A stretch of 64,000 nucleotides of DNA from Ruania alba (GTDB lineage: Bacteria; Actinomycetota; Actinomycetes; Actinomycetales; Beutenbergiaceae): positions 744,001-808,000 of the forward strand of contig NZ_FNTX01000001.1 of assembly GCF_900105765.1 (NCBI RefSeq), given 5' to 3'. The notes beneath the pieces are model-generated. The model did no database searches. It was not told the origin of the DNA and saw only the letters and a list, made by a program, of their open reading frames with translations. A program made the position numbers and the translations under genes. Shown here piece after piece: positions 35,756 to 44,664 of this stretch (position 1 is the first letter of the stretch; each line of letters opens with the position of its first letter).

Positions 35756-38335
35756 TCAGCCGGCCGCGCGATCGGCCTCCTGGGCCGTCAGGGCCCGTCG
35801 CGCCGAGTCCCGGTTCTCCACGATCAGCCTGCGCAACGCGGGTGCGCGGTCGCCGAGCTCGGCCAGGAAGGCATCGGTCCGGGCGAGGAGATCCACCCCG
35901 GTGGAGCCGTCGATGTCAGCCAGGCGGGCCGGGTACAGGCCGATCACGATGTTCTGCGCGATCTCGTTCGTGCGCTCGGCCCAGATCGTCTCGATCGAGG
36001 CGAAGTAGCGCTCCACGAACGGGGCGAGCAGGGCACGTCCTGACGCGCCCACCCGGCTGAAGCCGCCGATCAGTGCACCCTGCACCGCGTTCGGCAGCTC
36101 ACCGTCCTCCACGACTGACGCCCACACGGCCTCCTTGGCCTCCGCCGTCGGCAAGGACGCACGAGCAGCGGCTGCGGCGCGCCGGCCGGCCGCAGTGGAG
36201 TCGCGCTGCTCCTCGGCGGCGATCTCTTCCGCACCCGCACCGCCGGCCGCGGCAAGGCCTCCGAGGAGGTCCCACCGCAGGTCGGTGTCCACGGTCAGCC
36301 CGGCCAGGGTTCGCTCGCCGGAGAGCAAACCGCGCAGCACGTCCTGGTGCGCGGCGGTGCTCGCCCGTGCGGCGAACGCCTTCACGAGCTGAAGCTGACT
36401 GTCCGAGTCCGGCGCGGCCTGCTCCACGAGGGCCCAGAGCCGGTCCGCCACGTCGGAGCCGACCCGTTCCTGAGCGGCAGGGTCGGTGTAGAAGGACACG
36501 GCGGTGCCGAGCTGGCGCAACAGCACCAGCAGCACGGTGGAGTCGGTTTCGGCGCCGATGTTCTCGAGCACCAGGTCGATGAACCGGCGTGCCGGCCACT
36601 CGCCGTCGCGCGTCATGTCCCACGCGGCGCTGAGCACCAGCGCCCGGGGGAGAGAGTCGGTGAAGGACCTCAGGTGCGCGGTCGCCGTCGCCAGGGACTC
36701 GGGGTCCAGCCGGATCTTGGCATAGGCGAGGTCGTCGTCGTTGACCAGGATGAGCTGCGGGCGGAGGATCCCCACGAAGTCCGGGACGGGGGTGACCGCT
36801 CCGTCGACGTCCAGCTCGGCCCGGTGGGTCCGGACCAGGGTGCCCTCGGCGTCCACGTTGTAGCCACCGACGGCGATGCGGTGCGGACGCAGCACCGGGT
36901 GTGCCTCGGGCGCCTCCTGAGTGATCTGGAAGGAGGTGATCCGTCCCGTGGAGTCGACCTCGACGGCGGGGCGCAGCAGGGTGACGCCGGCCTCCTCGAG
37001 CCACAGGGACGACCAGGCGCTCAGGTCTCGTCCGCTGGTCGCCTCCAGCTCCACGAGCAGGTCCCGCAGCTCAGTGTTGCCCCGCGCGTGCTTGCGGAAG
37101 TAGCGCTGCACGCCGGCGAGGAACTTCTCCTGCCCCACCCACGCGACGAGCTGCCTCAGCACCGAAGCGCCTTTGGCGTAGGTGATGCCGTCGAAGTTCA
37201 CCTCCACGTCCTCGAGGTCGTTGATCTCGGCCACGATCGGGTGGGTGGACGGCAGCTGGTCCTGCCGGTACGCCCAGGACTTCTCCAGCGAGTTGAACGT
37301 CGTCCATGCCTGCGTCCACCGGGTCGCCTCGGCGGTGGCGAGGGTGGAGGCATACTCGGCGAAAGACTCGTTCAGCCACAGGTCGTTCCACCAGCGCATC
37401 GTCACCAGGTCGCCGAACCACATGTGGGCCAGCTCGTGCAGGATCGTCACCGCGCGACGCTCCACCGTCGCCTCGGCCACCTTGGAGCGGAAGACGTAGT
37501 TCTCCACGAAGGTGACGCAGCCGGCGTTCTCCATCGCTCCGGCGTTGAACTCGGGGACGAAGAGCTGGTCGTACTTGCCGAACGGGTAGGCCATGTCGAA
37601 CGCCTGCTCGTAGAAGGCGAACCCGGCGCGGGTGATGTCGAGGATGTTCTCCGCATCAAGATGGTCAGCGAGCGAGGCCCGGCAGAACACGCCCAGCGGA
37701 ATGGTCCGACCGTCGCGGGAGGTGAGCTCGCCGTCGACCCGGTGGTAGGGCCCGGCGACCAGTGCGGTGACGTAGCAGGGCAGCACTCCGGTGGGGTCGA
37801 AGGCCCAGGTCGCTGTGCCGTCGTGGGCTCGGGTCGGCTCGGGAGTGGGGGCGTTCGAGACCACCTGCCAGTGCTCCGGGGCGGTCACCGTGAACTGGAA
37901 GGTGGCCTTGAGGTCGGGCTGCTCGAAAACGGCGAACATGCGGCGGGTGTCAGCCACCTCGAACTGGGAGTAGAGGTACACCTCCCCGTCCACCGGGTCC
38001 ACGAACCGGTGCAGACCTTCACCGGTGTTCATGTAGGCGCAGTCGGCCACGACGCGCAGCGTGTTCTCGCCCGCGAGGTCGGTGAGCTGGATACGGGAGT
38101 CGGTGAACACGTGTGCCGGGTCCAGGGCCACCCCGTTGAGCTCGATCTCGTGCACGCCAGGCGCGATCAGGTCGATGAACGTGCTCGCGCCTGGCGTGGC
38201 GGTGAAGTGCACCTGTGTGACTGAGCGGTACGTCTGCTCGGAGCCGGTGAGGTCCAGCTGCACCTGGTAGGTGGTGGGCTGCACGACCGCTGCACGATCG
38301 GCGGCTTCGCTGCGGGTGAGATTCTCTCCGGGCAC
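35756..38335 (-). CDS. pepN: Aminopeptidase N (M1 family)
   Basis: An 859-residue zinc aminopeptidase. The exopeptidase motif is NAGAMENAGCVTF and the zinc site HELAHMWFGD with the third ligand in NESFAEY. The long C-terminal helical ERAP1-like domain is present, giving the standard actinobacterial PepN length. No signal peptide is evident. It is a backbone gene of the conserved block also containing glbO and the nitroreductase homologue. Confidence 0.96.
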   Translation of the reverse strand: MPGENLTRSEAADRAAVVQPTTYQVQLDLTGSEQTYRSVTQVHFTATPGASTFIDLIAPGVHEIELNGVALDPAHVFTDSRIQLTDLAGENTLRVVADCAYMNTGEGLHRFVDPVDGEVYLYSQFEVADTRRMFAVFEQPDLKATFQFTVTAPEHWQVVSNAPTPEPTRAHDGTATWAFDPTGVLPCYVTALVAGPYHRVDGELTSRDGRTIPLGVFCRASLADHLDAENILDITRAGFAFYEQAFDMAYPFGKYDQLFVPEFNAGAMENAGCVTFVENYVFRSKVAEATVERRAVTILHELAHMWFGDLVTMRWWNDLWLNESFAEYASTLATAEATRWTQAWTTFNSLEKSWAYRQDQLPSTHPIVAEINDLEDVEVNFDGITYAKGASVLRQLVAWVGQEKFLAGVQRYFRKHARGNTELRDLLVELEATSGRDLSAWSSLWLEEAGVTLLRPAVEVDSTGRITSFQITQEAPEAHPVLRPHRIAVGGYNVDAEGTLVRTHRAELDVDGAVTPVPDFVGILRPQLILVNDDDLAYAKIRLDPESLATATAHLRSFTDSLPRALVLSAAWDMTRDGEWPARRFIDLVLENIGAETDSTVLLVLLRQLGTAVSFYTDPAAQERVGSDVADRLWALVEQAAPDSDSQLQLVKAFAARASTAAHQDVLRGLLSGERTLAGLTVDTDLRWDLLGGLAAAGGAGAEEIAAEEQRDSTAAGRRAAAAARASLPTAEAKEAVWASVVEDGELPNAVQGALIGGFSRVGASGRALLAPFVERYFASIETIWAERTNEIAQNIVIGLYPARLADIDGSTGVDLLARTDAFLAELGDRAPALRRLIVENRDSARRALTAQEADRAAG

Positions 38336-38454
38336 GGACGTGGCTCCTTAGATCTGGTGGATCGACGGTGATTCCCGGCGGTGGGCCGTGCGCATGATCC
38401 TGCCATCAACACCCGCGACCAGGGGAGCTGCGCCCTGGGCCGTAGGGTGGGCAC

Positions 38455-38787
38455 ATGATCGATCAACGGTGGATCTTTCGCGACGATGTCGAGGCGACGG
38501 TGGCAGGAGAGGGCGTCACGCGACGGGTGCTCGCCTACGACCAGAACGTGATGTGTGTGGAGAACAGCTTCGAGGCCGGGGCGGTCGGGCCACTGCACCA
38601 TCACCCGCACACGCAGATCACCTATGTGGTCAGCGGCGTCTTCGAGTTCGAGATCGACGGAGTCGTCAAGACCGTCACCGCTGGCGACTCGATGCTCAAG
38701 TCCAGCAACGTCGAGCACGGGTGCGTCTGCCGCGAGGCGGGGGTGCTGCTCGACCTGTTCACCCCGATGCGGGAGGATTTCGTCTGA
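38455..38787 (+). CDS. Small cupin-domain protein
   Basis: A 110-residue single-domain cupin: GPLHHHPHTQITYVVSGVFEF holds the His-rich metal site and GDSMLKSSNVEHGC the second cupin motif. Small cupins of this type bind diverse ligands, sometimes in pectin or sugar metabolism; no function can be assigned. The 3' end overlaps the convergent acetyltransferase by 29 bases. Confidence 0.82.
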   Translation: MIDQRWIFRDDVEATVAGEGVTRRVLAYDQNVMCVENSFEAGAVGPLHHHPHTQITYVVSGVFEFEIDGVVKTVTAGDSMLKSSNVEHGCVCREAGVLLDLFTPMREDFV

Positions 38788-39352
38788 GCGCGCCCTGATC
38801 GGCTGGCGCCCTTGGTGGGAGCGCGGCGTAGAGCACCATGTCGCGACGCACGCCGTTGATCTCCTGGTGTGAGCGGAGCAGACCCTCCCGCAGGTAGCCG
38901 GCACGTTCGGCGGTCCGGATGGAGGCGACGTTCCACGGTTCGATGTACAGCTCGATGCGGTGCAGGCCTGGGACGGTCCAGGCAAAGGCGGTCAGAGCGA
39001 CTAGTGCGTCCGTGGCGTATCCGCGTCCGCGACATTGCGGCGAGATCGCGTAGCCGCCTACGGCCCGGCCGCTGTCGAGGGCTCGCAGAGAGAGGCCGGC
39101 ATTGCCGACCGCACGATCGGTGTGCCTGTCGGCCACGGCGAACGAGTAGCCCGTCCCTCGCTTGGCCCGAGAGAGCTGGCGTGAGATCCACGCCGCCGCC
39201 CCGTCGCCGTCGACCTGAGCGGGCACGGACCCGATGGTGGGGATGTAGGAGTCGGCGGCGAGCTCCGCCACCAGGTGGGCGTCGTTCGCACTCAAGGGGC
39301 GCAGCAGGACAGAACCGGCGGAGGGCGCCTCAGACGGCCACGCGAGACTCAT
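38759..39352 (-). CDS. GNAT family N-acetyltransferase (RimJ/RimL-like)
   Basis: A 197-residue GNAT protein. The N-terminus VLLRPLSANDAHLVAELAAD and the acetyl-CoA loop SPQCRGRGYATDALVALTAFAW, followed by HRIELYIEPWNVASIRTAERAGYLREG (quoted in parts here), follow the RimJ/RimL pattern. Substrate unknown; family members acetylate ribosomal-protein N-termini or small molecules. It overlaps the cupin gene tail to tail. Confidence 0.85.
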   Translation of the reverse strand: MSLAWPSEAPSAGSVLLRPLSANDAHLVAELAADSYIPTIGSVPAQVDGDGAAAWISRQLSRAKRGTGYSFAVADRHTDRAVGNAGLSLRALDSGRAVGGYAISPQCRGRGYATDALVALTAFAWTVPGLHRIELYIEPWNVASIRTAERAGYLREGLLRSHQEINGVRRDMVLYAALPPRAPADQGALRRNPPASG

Positions 39353-39450
39353 CCGCCCATCGTGTCAGCCGCCCGCCGGCCGGCGGAATGTCGGACGCCT
39401 GTTCTCGGTTGGCGACAATGGACCTGTCTCGACCTGACGAAGGAGATTCC

Positions 39451-40104
39451 GTGAGCACTGCCACCCAGACCGCTACCGACTCGACCGAGGCTGCGGGCAC
39501 CGACGTCGCCGACTTCTGGTTCGACCCGGCGTGCCCCTGGGCATGGATGACCTCCCGGTGGATCACCGAGGTGGAGAAGGTCCGCGACATCACGGTGCGC
39601 TGGCACATCATGAGCCTCTCGGTACTCAACGAAGGGCGCGAGGAGTTGCCGGAGAACTACAAGGCCATGCTCGCCAAGGGCTGGGGCCCGGTCCGGGTGA
39701 TCAACGCGGCCCGGGTGCTGCACGGTGAGGAATGGGTCAAGCCGCTCTACGACGCGATCGGCACCCGGTTCCACCCGGGCGGTCGTGGCGACGAGCGGCA
39801 CGAGGTGCTCGTGGAGGCGCTCGCCGAGGTCGGCCTGCCGGCGGAGCTGATCGATTTCGAAGATTCCGACGAGCACGATGAGTCGCTGCGCGCCTCGCAC
39901 GCCGAAGGAATCTCCCTGGTGGGCGAGGACGTCGGCACCCCGGTGGTGGCGTTCAACGGCACCGCGTTCTTCGGTCCGGTGATCACGCCCGCGCCGAAGG
40001 GCGAGGAGGCCGGCAAGCTGTGGGACGGTGTGGTGGCCGTGGCGAGCTACCCCGGCTTCTACGAGATCAAGCGCACCCGGACCCAGGGGCCGATCTTCGA
40101 CTGA
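39451..40104 (+). CDS. Mycothiol-dependent nitroreductase-like DsbA-fold protein (Rv2466c family)
   Basis: A 217-residue thioredoxin/DsbA-fold protein. VADFWFDPACPWAWMTSRWI, ENYKAMLAKGWGPVRVINAA, and the C-terminal EEAGKLWDGVVAVASYPGFYEIKRTRT-like ending (given here in part) match the mycobacterial Rv2466c family, which uses a CPWC site with mycothiol. Here the second Cys is Ala (Cys28, Ala31), so a one-Cys mechanism would be needed. GTG 39451 has a good GAAGGAG. Genome context next to pepN matches the M. tuberculosis order as I recall it. Confidence 0.87.
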   Translation: MSTATQTATDSTEAAGTDVADFWFDPACPWAWMTSRWITEVEKVRDITVRWHIMSLSVLNEGREELPENYKAMLAKGWGPVRVINAARVLHGEEWVKPLYDAIGTRFHPGGRGDERHEVLVEALAEVGLPAELIDFEDSDEHDESLRASHAEGISLVGEDVGTPVVAFNGTAFFGPVITPAPKGEEAGKLWDGVVAVASYPGFYEIKRTRTQGPIFD

Positions 40105-40168
40105 TTCGGCGTCATGTGCCGAGACCGCTACCGTAGTGGGGCACAAGACGGCGAACGACGGAGGATCG

Positions 40169-40753
40169 ATGGCTCAGCGAGGCGGACTGGGGCCTGGCGC
40201 GATCGCGCTGATCGTGCTCGACTCGCTCCTGATCATCGCTCTGGTGGTCATCCTGGTGACCTGGCCGGACAGCGGCACACCGGACGGGTCGCGGTCGGAG
40301 GACGAGGCCACGGCCGCCGAGGAAGCGGCTGGCGACGCTGACAGCGATGCGAGCGAAGAGTCCACCGAGGGTGAGACGGACGCCGCCGAGGTGGAGGTGC
40401 CCGAGGACGCTCTCGACGTGGCCGACTTCGTGCTGCCGAGCGGCAACATCTGGTGCGAGATCACCGGTGACGCCGCGACCTGCGTGATCGAGTCTTTCGG
40501 GTTCTCACCCCCGTCGATCGACGACTGTGCGGCCGCCGAGTCTGGTTACCGCTGGCGGGTGACAGCTGACGGCGCCACACCGGTCTGTGGCGAGGCCCCC
40601 AACCAGCCCGGCGATCTCACCGAGCTCGGCTACGGCGAGGCAACGGCCGTGGGCGACTTCCTCTGCGAGAGCACGGAGGACGGGGCGATCTGCCGTTCCA
40701 TCAGCACCGGGTCCGGGTTCCAGATCGCCCGGGGCGGCACCCGCACCTTCTGA
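40169..40753 (+). CDS. Membrane-anchored Cys-rich extracytoplasmic protein, unknown function
   Basis: A 194-residue protein with one N-terminal transmembrane helix (about residues 10-32, ALIVLDSLLIIALVVILVTW), an Asp/Glu/Ser-rich linker of about 50 residues and a C-terminal domain with six Cys, including PSGNIWCEI and FLCES, that could be disulfide-bonded outside the cell. The SGNIxC pattern recalls DUF6636-type proteins, but that is tentative. ATG 40169 has GGAGGATC upstream. Confidence 0.78.
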   Translation: MAQRGGLGPGAIALIVLDSLLIIALVVILVTWPDSGTPDGSRSEDEATAAEEAAGDADSDASEESTEGETDAAEVEVPEDALDVADFVLPSGNIWCEITGDAATCVIESFGFSPPSIDDCAAAESGYRWRVTADGATPVCGEAPNQPGDLTELGYGEATAVGDFLCESTEDGAICRSISTGSGFQIARGGTRTF

Positions 40754-40833
40754 TCCACCACACCCAATCTCAGTCGGTGAGATGGTGCGTCGGTGCTCCC
40801 TGGAGGCACGCGCGATGTGGTGGAGTACTTCTC

Positions 40834-40965
40834 ATGTTCTCTGTCGACCCCGTCACCACCGGTGCGCGGGTCGAGCACGCCCTGATGTGGGCACCGGTGC
40901 GAATGCCGGGGCGGATGCGCTGTTCGGACAGCGCCGCGATGTGCGACTGCTGTCGCTCTCGCTGA
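40834..40965 (+). CDS. Short Cys-rich leader peptide before the rhodanese gene
   Basis: A 43-codon frame, or a 16-codon version from ATG 40915, ends MCDCCRSR with four Cys codons (TGT, TGC, TGC, TGT) in the last 15 codons, and stops 43 bases before the rhodanese ATG. Poly-Cys leader frames act as cysteine-responsive attenuators of sulfur genes in mycobacteria. GGTGGAG stands before ATG 40834; the shorter form could be leaderless. Regulation is inferred; no terminator/antiterminator was worked out. Confidence 0.5.
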   Translation: MFSVDPVTTGARVEHALMWAPVRMPGRMRCSDSAAMCDCCRSR

Positions 40966-41008
40966 TCCCGCCCGGCACGTCACCCCTCACCACATCAGGA
41001 GCACGATC

Positions 41009-41401
41009 ATGGCCGTTACCACCGGCACCGCCTGGGATGTCATCCTTTCCGCCCGCCCCGTCGCACCCGAGCCGGGCAGCACCGCACTCAGCGTCCGGGC
41101 CACCTATCAGCAAGCTCTCTACGAGCGCGCCCTGCTGGTGGACCTGCGCGCCGAACAGACGCGCCGTGACGGCGCCGTTCACCCCGATCTGGCAGCAGTG
41201 ACGGTCAGCCCGCAGGAGCTGGTCTCGTGGTTGGTAAACAACCCGGACACGCGCCCGGTGGTGCTGCTCAGTGAGGACGGTGAGCAGGCCCGGGAGGCGG
41301 CCGAGACGCTGGGTGAGCTGGGGCTCGCCCAGGTGAGCTACGCCGTCGGGGGTTTCCACGCCTGGCTGCAGGCCGGCCTGCCGGCCCGGTCGGCCGCCTA
41401 G
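41009..41401 (+). CDS. Rhodanese-like domain protein lacking cysteine
   Basis: A 130-residue rhodanese-fold protein: LYERALLVDLRAEQTRRDGAV at the start of the domain and VSYAVGGFHAWLQAGLP at its end. The active-site loop where rhodaneses have CxxGxR reads LLSEDGEQAREA, and there is no Cys anywhere in the protein, so it cannot carry a persulfide by the usual route. AGGAG lies before the ATG. A Cys-rich leader frame precedes it. Confidence 0.82.
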   Translation: MAVTTGTAWDVILSARPVAPEPGSTALSVRATYQQALYERALLVDLRAEQTRRDGAVHPDLAAVTVSPQELVSWLVNNPDTRPVVLLSEDGEQAREAAETLGELGLAQVSYAVGGFHAWLQAGLPARSAA

Positions 41402-41423
41402 CGCGACCGACCGGACCCGTTCG

Positions 41424-43395
41424 TTACCAGATCCTCACCCGCTCGGCCGGGTCCAGCCACAGCCCGTCGCCCGGCTGCACGTCGAACGCGTCGACGAACT
41501 CGTCCAGGTTCCGCACGGTGGCGTTGCACCGGATCTCGTCGGGGGAGTGTGGGTCGATCGAGAGCAGCCGCACCGCCTCCTCGTCCCGAGCCTTCATCCG
41601 CCAGCAGCGTGCCCACGCGGTGAACAGCCGCTGCAGGTCCTCGGCGGTGACCTCCTCGCCGCGGCGCTCCTTGGCGATCCGGTACGCCTTGATCCCGATC
41701 CCGAGGCCCCCGAGGTCGCCGATGTTCTCGCCGACTGTCAGGGCGCCGTTGACGGTGTGATTCTCGTCCAGCTGGGCGGGGGAGAGCAGGTCATACTGGG
41801 CGATCAGGGCCTGGGTGCGGGTGTCGAACTCCGCACGATCGGACTCGGTCCACCAGTCGCGCAACCGACCCGTGCCGTCGAACCGGCTGCCCTGATCATC
41901 GAACCCGTGCCCGATCTCGTGCCCGATCACCGCACCGATCGCGCCATAGTTCGTGGCGTCGTCGGCGTCGGCGTCGAAGAACGGTGGTTGGAGGATCGCG
42001 GCCGGGAACACGATCTCGTTCATCGACGGGTTGTAGTAGGCGTTCACCGTCTGCGGGGACATGAACCACTCGTCACGATCGATCGGTCCGCCGAGCTTGT
42101 TCAACTCGTAGTCGGTCTCGAAAGCCTGCGCGGCGCGGACATTGCCGAGCAGGTCGTCCGAGCTCACCTGCAGGCCGGAGTAGTCCCGCCACTTGTCCGG
42201 GTAGCCGATCTTCGGGGTGAACGCGGCGAGCTTCTCCAGGGCCAACTCCTGAGTAGCCGGGCTCATCCAGTCCAGCGTGGAGATGGACCGGCGGTATGCC
42301 TCCACCAGGTCGGCGACGAGGATGTCCATCGCCTCCTTGTGCGCGGGCGGGAAGTGCCGCGCCACGTACAGCTTGCCGACGGCCTCACCGAGCACGCCCT
42401 GGACGAGCGTGACGCCACGCTTCCAGCGTTCCCGGATCTCCGGAGCACCGGTGAGCGTGCGGCCGACGAAATCGAAGTTCTCCTCCACGATCTCGCTGCC
42501 CAGGTACGGCGCGCGCCCGCGGATCACCCGCCAGGTCAACCACAGTCGCCACACCTCCACGCTCTCGGACTCCCAGGCCCGGGACAGCTCGGCGAGGAAG
42601 TCGGGCTGGCGGACCACCACCTCGGCCAGCGCCTCCTCCGACGCACCCAGGGACTCGGCCCAGGCCCGCCAGTCGAAGCTCGGTGCCAGCTCGACGAGCT
42701 CGTCGAAGCTCATCCGGTTGTACGTGGCCTGCGCATCCCGGCACCGCACCTGGTCCCAGTGCCCGCCGGCCAGGCGCGTCTCCAGCGCCATCACCCGCTC
42801 GGCGGCGGCGTGCGCCTCTACCTCGCTCACCACACCAGCGAGCGCGAGCATCGCGGCCACGTGCGGGACGTAGGCGGCCCGGACGTTCGCGTGCTCGTCC
42901 TTGCGGTAGTACGCCTCGTCCGGCATGCCGAGGCCGGCCTGTTCCAGGTAGACGATGTAGCGGGTCGGGTCGTCGGAGTCGACGTCCACGAACGGCGCCA
43001 CTGCGCCGCCCACCCCGGTGCGCTGGAGGGTGCCGAGGGCCCGAGCCAGTTGCGCTCGGGTGTGCGCCGCCGTCACGAGCTCCAGATCGGCAGCCAACGG
43101 CAGCGTGCCCAGCCCGTCCACGCGCTCGGTGGCCATGAACGAGGCATAGACGGCAGCGATCTTGGCGGCCTCGGCTCCCGCCGGGTCGTCCTCGGGACGT
43201 CCGCTGCTTCGGTGATGAGCGTGCGCACCTGTTCCTCGGCCTGGTCGTGGAGCTGGTGGAAGGTGCCGTCCCGGCCCCGATCGGCGGGAATCTCGTGACT
43301 GGCCAACCAGGCACCGTTGACGTGGCGGAAGAGGTCGTCCTGCGGGCGGACTCCGTGGTCCATCGCGGCGGCGTCGGTATCGGAGAGAGTGCTCA
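41424..43395 (-). pseudogene. M13 family metallopeptidase (PepO/Zmp1-like), interrupted by a frameshift
   Basis: A neprilysin-family zinc endopeptidase of about 656 residues if restored. The start MSTLSDTDAAAMDHG and PQDDLFRHVNGAWLASHEIP are in one frame up to LITEAADVP, and the rest (EDDPAGAEAAKIAAVYASF onward) in another, with the switch at 43194-43196. A CCC run there would restore the frame if it were CCCC. Downstream the protein is intact: NAYYNPSMNEIVFPAAI, zinc site VIGHEIGHGFDDQG and the C-terminal RVRIW. Actinobacterial homologues include M. tuberculosis Zmp1. Either a real null mutation or a homopolymer sequencing error. Confidence 0.8.
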
Positions 43396-43447
43396 TGCCC
43401 CGAACATACCTGCGCCGGAACACCCGTCGTGCGGCACAATGTCGGCC

Positions 43448-43894
43448 ATGCGAATTCACGTTGCCGCCGACCATGCCGGATTCGAGCTGAAGGCTGCGCT
43501 CATCGAGCATCTGCGCGCGAGCGGCCACGACATCACCGACCACGGTGCTGTTGCCTACGACGCCTTGGACGACTATCCGCCGGTGTGCCTTGCCGCCGGT
43601 GAGGCTGTGGTGGCCGATGCCGGATCGCTCGGTGTGGTGATCGGAGGCAGCGGCAACGGCGAGCAGATCGCCGCGAACAAGGTGACCGGGGTACGTGCGG
43701 CCCTGGCCTGGAACGTGGAGACCGCGCGCCTGGGCCGGCAGCACAACGATGCCAACGTGGTCGCCGTCGGGGCTCGCATGCACAGCACCTCCGAGGCCCT
43801 GGCGATCGTGGACGCCTTCGTCGCCGAGCCGTTCTCGGGCAACGAGCGTCACCAGCGCCGGATCGACCAGATGGCCGCGTACGAGACTCGCTGA
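43448..43894 (+). CDS. rpiB: Ribose-5-phosphate isomerase B
   Basis: A 148-residue RpiB/LacAB-family isomerase converting ribose-5-phosphate and ribulose-5-phosphate. VAADHAGFELKAALIEHL, the GSGNGEQIAANK phosphate loop and NDANVVAVGARM are diagnostic; actinobacterial RpiB uses a Glu in place of the E. coli Cys base, consistent with GNGEQ. It is divergent from the M13 gene and converges on the membrane protein gene with a 5-base gap. It could finish a ribose-5-phosphate pathway started by rbsK. Confidence 0.93.
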   Translation: MRIHVAADHAGFELKAALIEHLRASGHDITDHGAVAYDALDDYPPVCLAAGEAVVADAGSLGVVIGGSGNGEQIAANKVTGVRAALAWNVETARLGRQHNDANVVAVGARMHSTSEALAIVDAFVAEPFSGNERHQRRIDQMAAYETR

Positions 43895-43899
43895 GTTCC

Positions 43900-44643
43900 T
43901 CAGGCCGGGGGTAGCGGGTTCCGCTGGTGCCAGCGGCCGGTGAGGGCGGCCACGGCCACGTGCAGCGGGATCAGAACCACCACGATCACCGGCAACCACA
44001 GGCACAGCAGCACTTCGGCCCCGACCACGACGGCGGTGGCCAGCACGGTGATCAGGAGCCGGATCTCGTGGGTGCGCTCGCGGAGCCGGACGGCGTTCTC
44101 ACGCGCCACCTCGCCGACGCGGGTGTCGGTGGCGAGCAGACGGCGCAGGCGGAGCTCGGCGATCACCTCGGCGCCCGCCGCGCCGGCGAACCAGCCGGCG
44201 GCGACGGCCAGTGCCCAGGGCAGCGGGATCAGCCCGGCCGGGGCGAGCAGAGCCAGGCCGAGCGCGACCAGCGGGGTGAGCGCGGCACCGGTCAGCACCG
44301 AGACGAGCACAAAGCGACGCTCCTCGGGGTGGGACCGTGCGCCGGCGGGAACCCGGCGCCGTGCCAGGTCGACGGTGGCCGCTCCCATCCCCGCAGCGGT
44401 GGCCACCCCCCAGCCCAGTGCCGCTCCACCCGCGGCCAGCAGCAGCACGGGGTTGATGAGCAGCACTGCGGCCACGGCGAGGATCGCCACGGCGAGCCGG
44501 GTCGCCGCCACGGTCAGCAGCGTCTGTCGATAGGCCTCGACCACCGCCCGCTCGTCCACGTGCTCATGCTCGTGGGTGGCGTCGCAGTGCGGGCACAGGT
44601 ACGTGTCGGGGGAGTCGGCGTCGGCCGGGGAGGTGTCCGTCAT
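43900..44643 (-). CDS. Multi-pass membrane protein with N-terminal CPHC motif, unknown function
   Basis: About 247 residues. TYLCPHCDATHEHEHVDE at the N-terminus contains CxxC and a His-rich segment, a possible metal-binding site, followed by about six hydrophobic segments in two halves separated by a charged stretch (RRVPAGARSHPEERR). I do not recognise a family. Start may be ATG 44643 or ATG 44658; neither has a clear ribosome-binding site. It is divergent from the alkyltransferase-like gene with almost no room for separate promoters. Confidence 0.65.
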   Translation of the reverse strand: MTDTSPADADSPDTYLCPHCDATHEHEHVDERAVVEAYRQTLLTVAATRLAVAILAVAAVLLINPVLLLAAGGAALGWGVATAAGMGAATVDLARRRVPAGARSHPEERRFVLVSVLTGAALTPLVALGLALLAPAGLIPLPWALAVAAGWFAGAAGAEVIAELRLRRLLATDTRVGEVARENAVRLRERTHEIRLLITVLATAVVVGAEVLLCLWLPVIVVVLIPLHVAVAALTGRWHQRNPLPPA

Positions 44644-44664
44644 GTCATGGGAGATCATAGGTGG

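Noticed and set aside
43180-43210. Programmed ribosomal frameshifting in the M13 gene
   Set aside because: No X-XXY-YYZ slippery heptamer or downstream structure was seen; a one-base loss in a C run is simpler.
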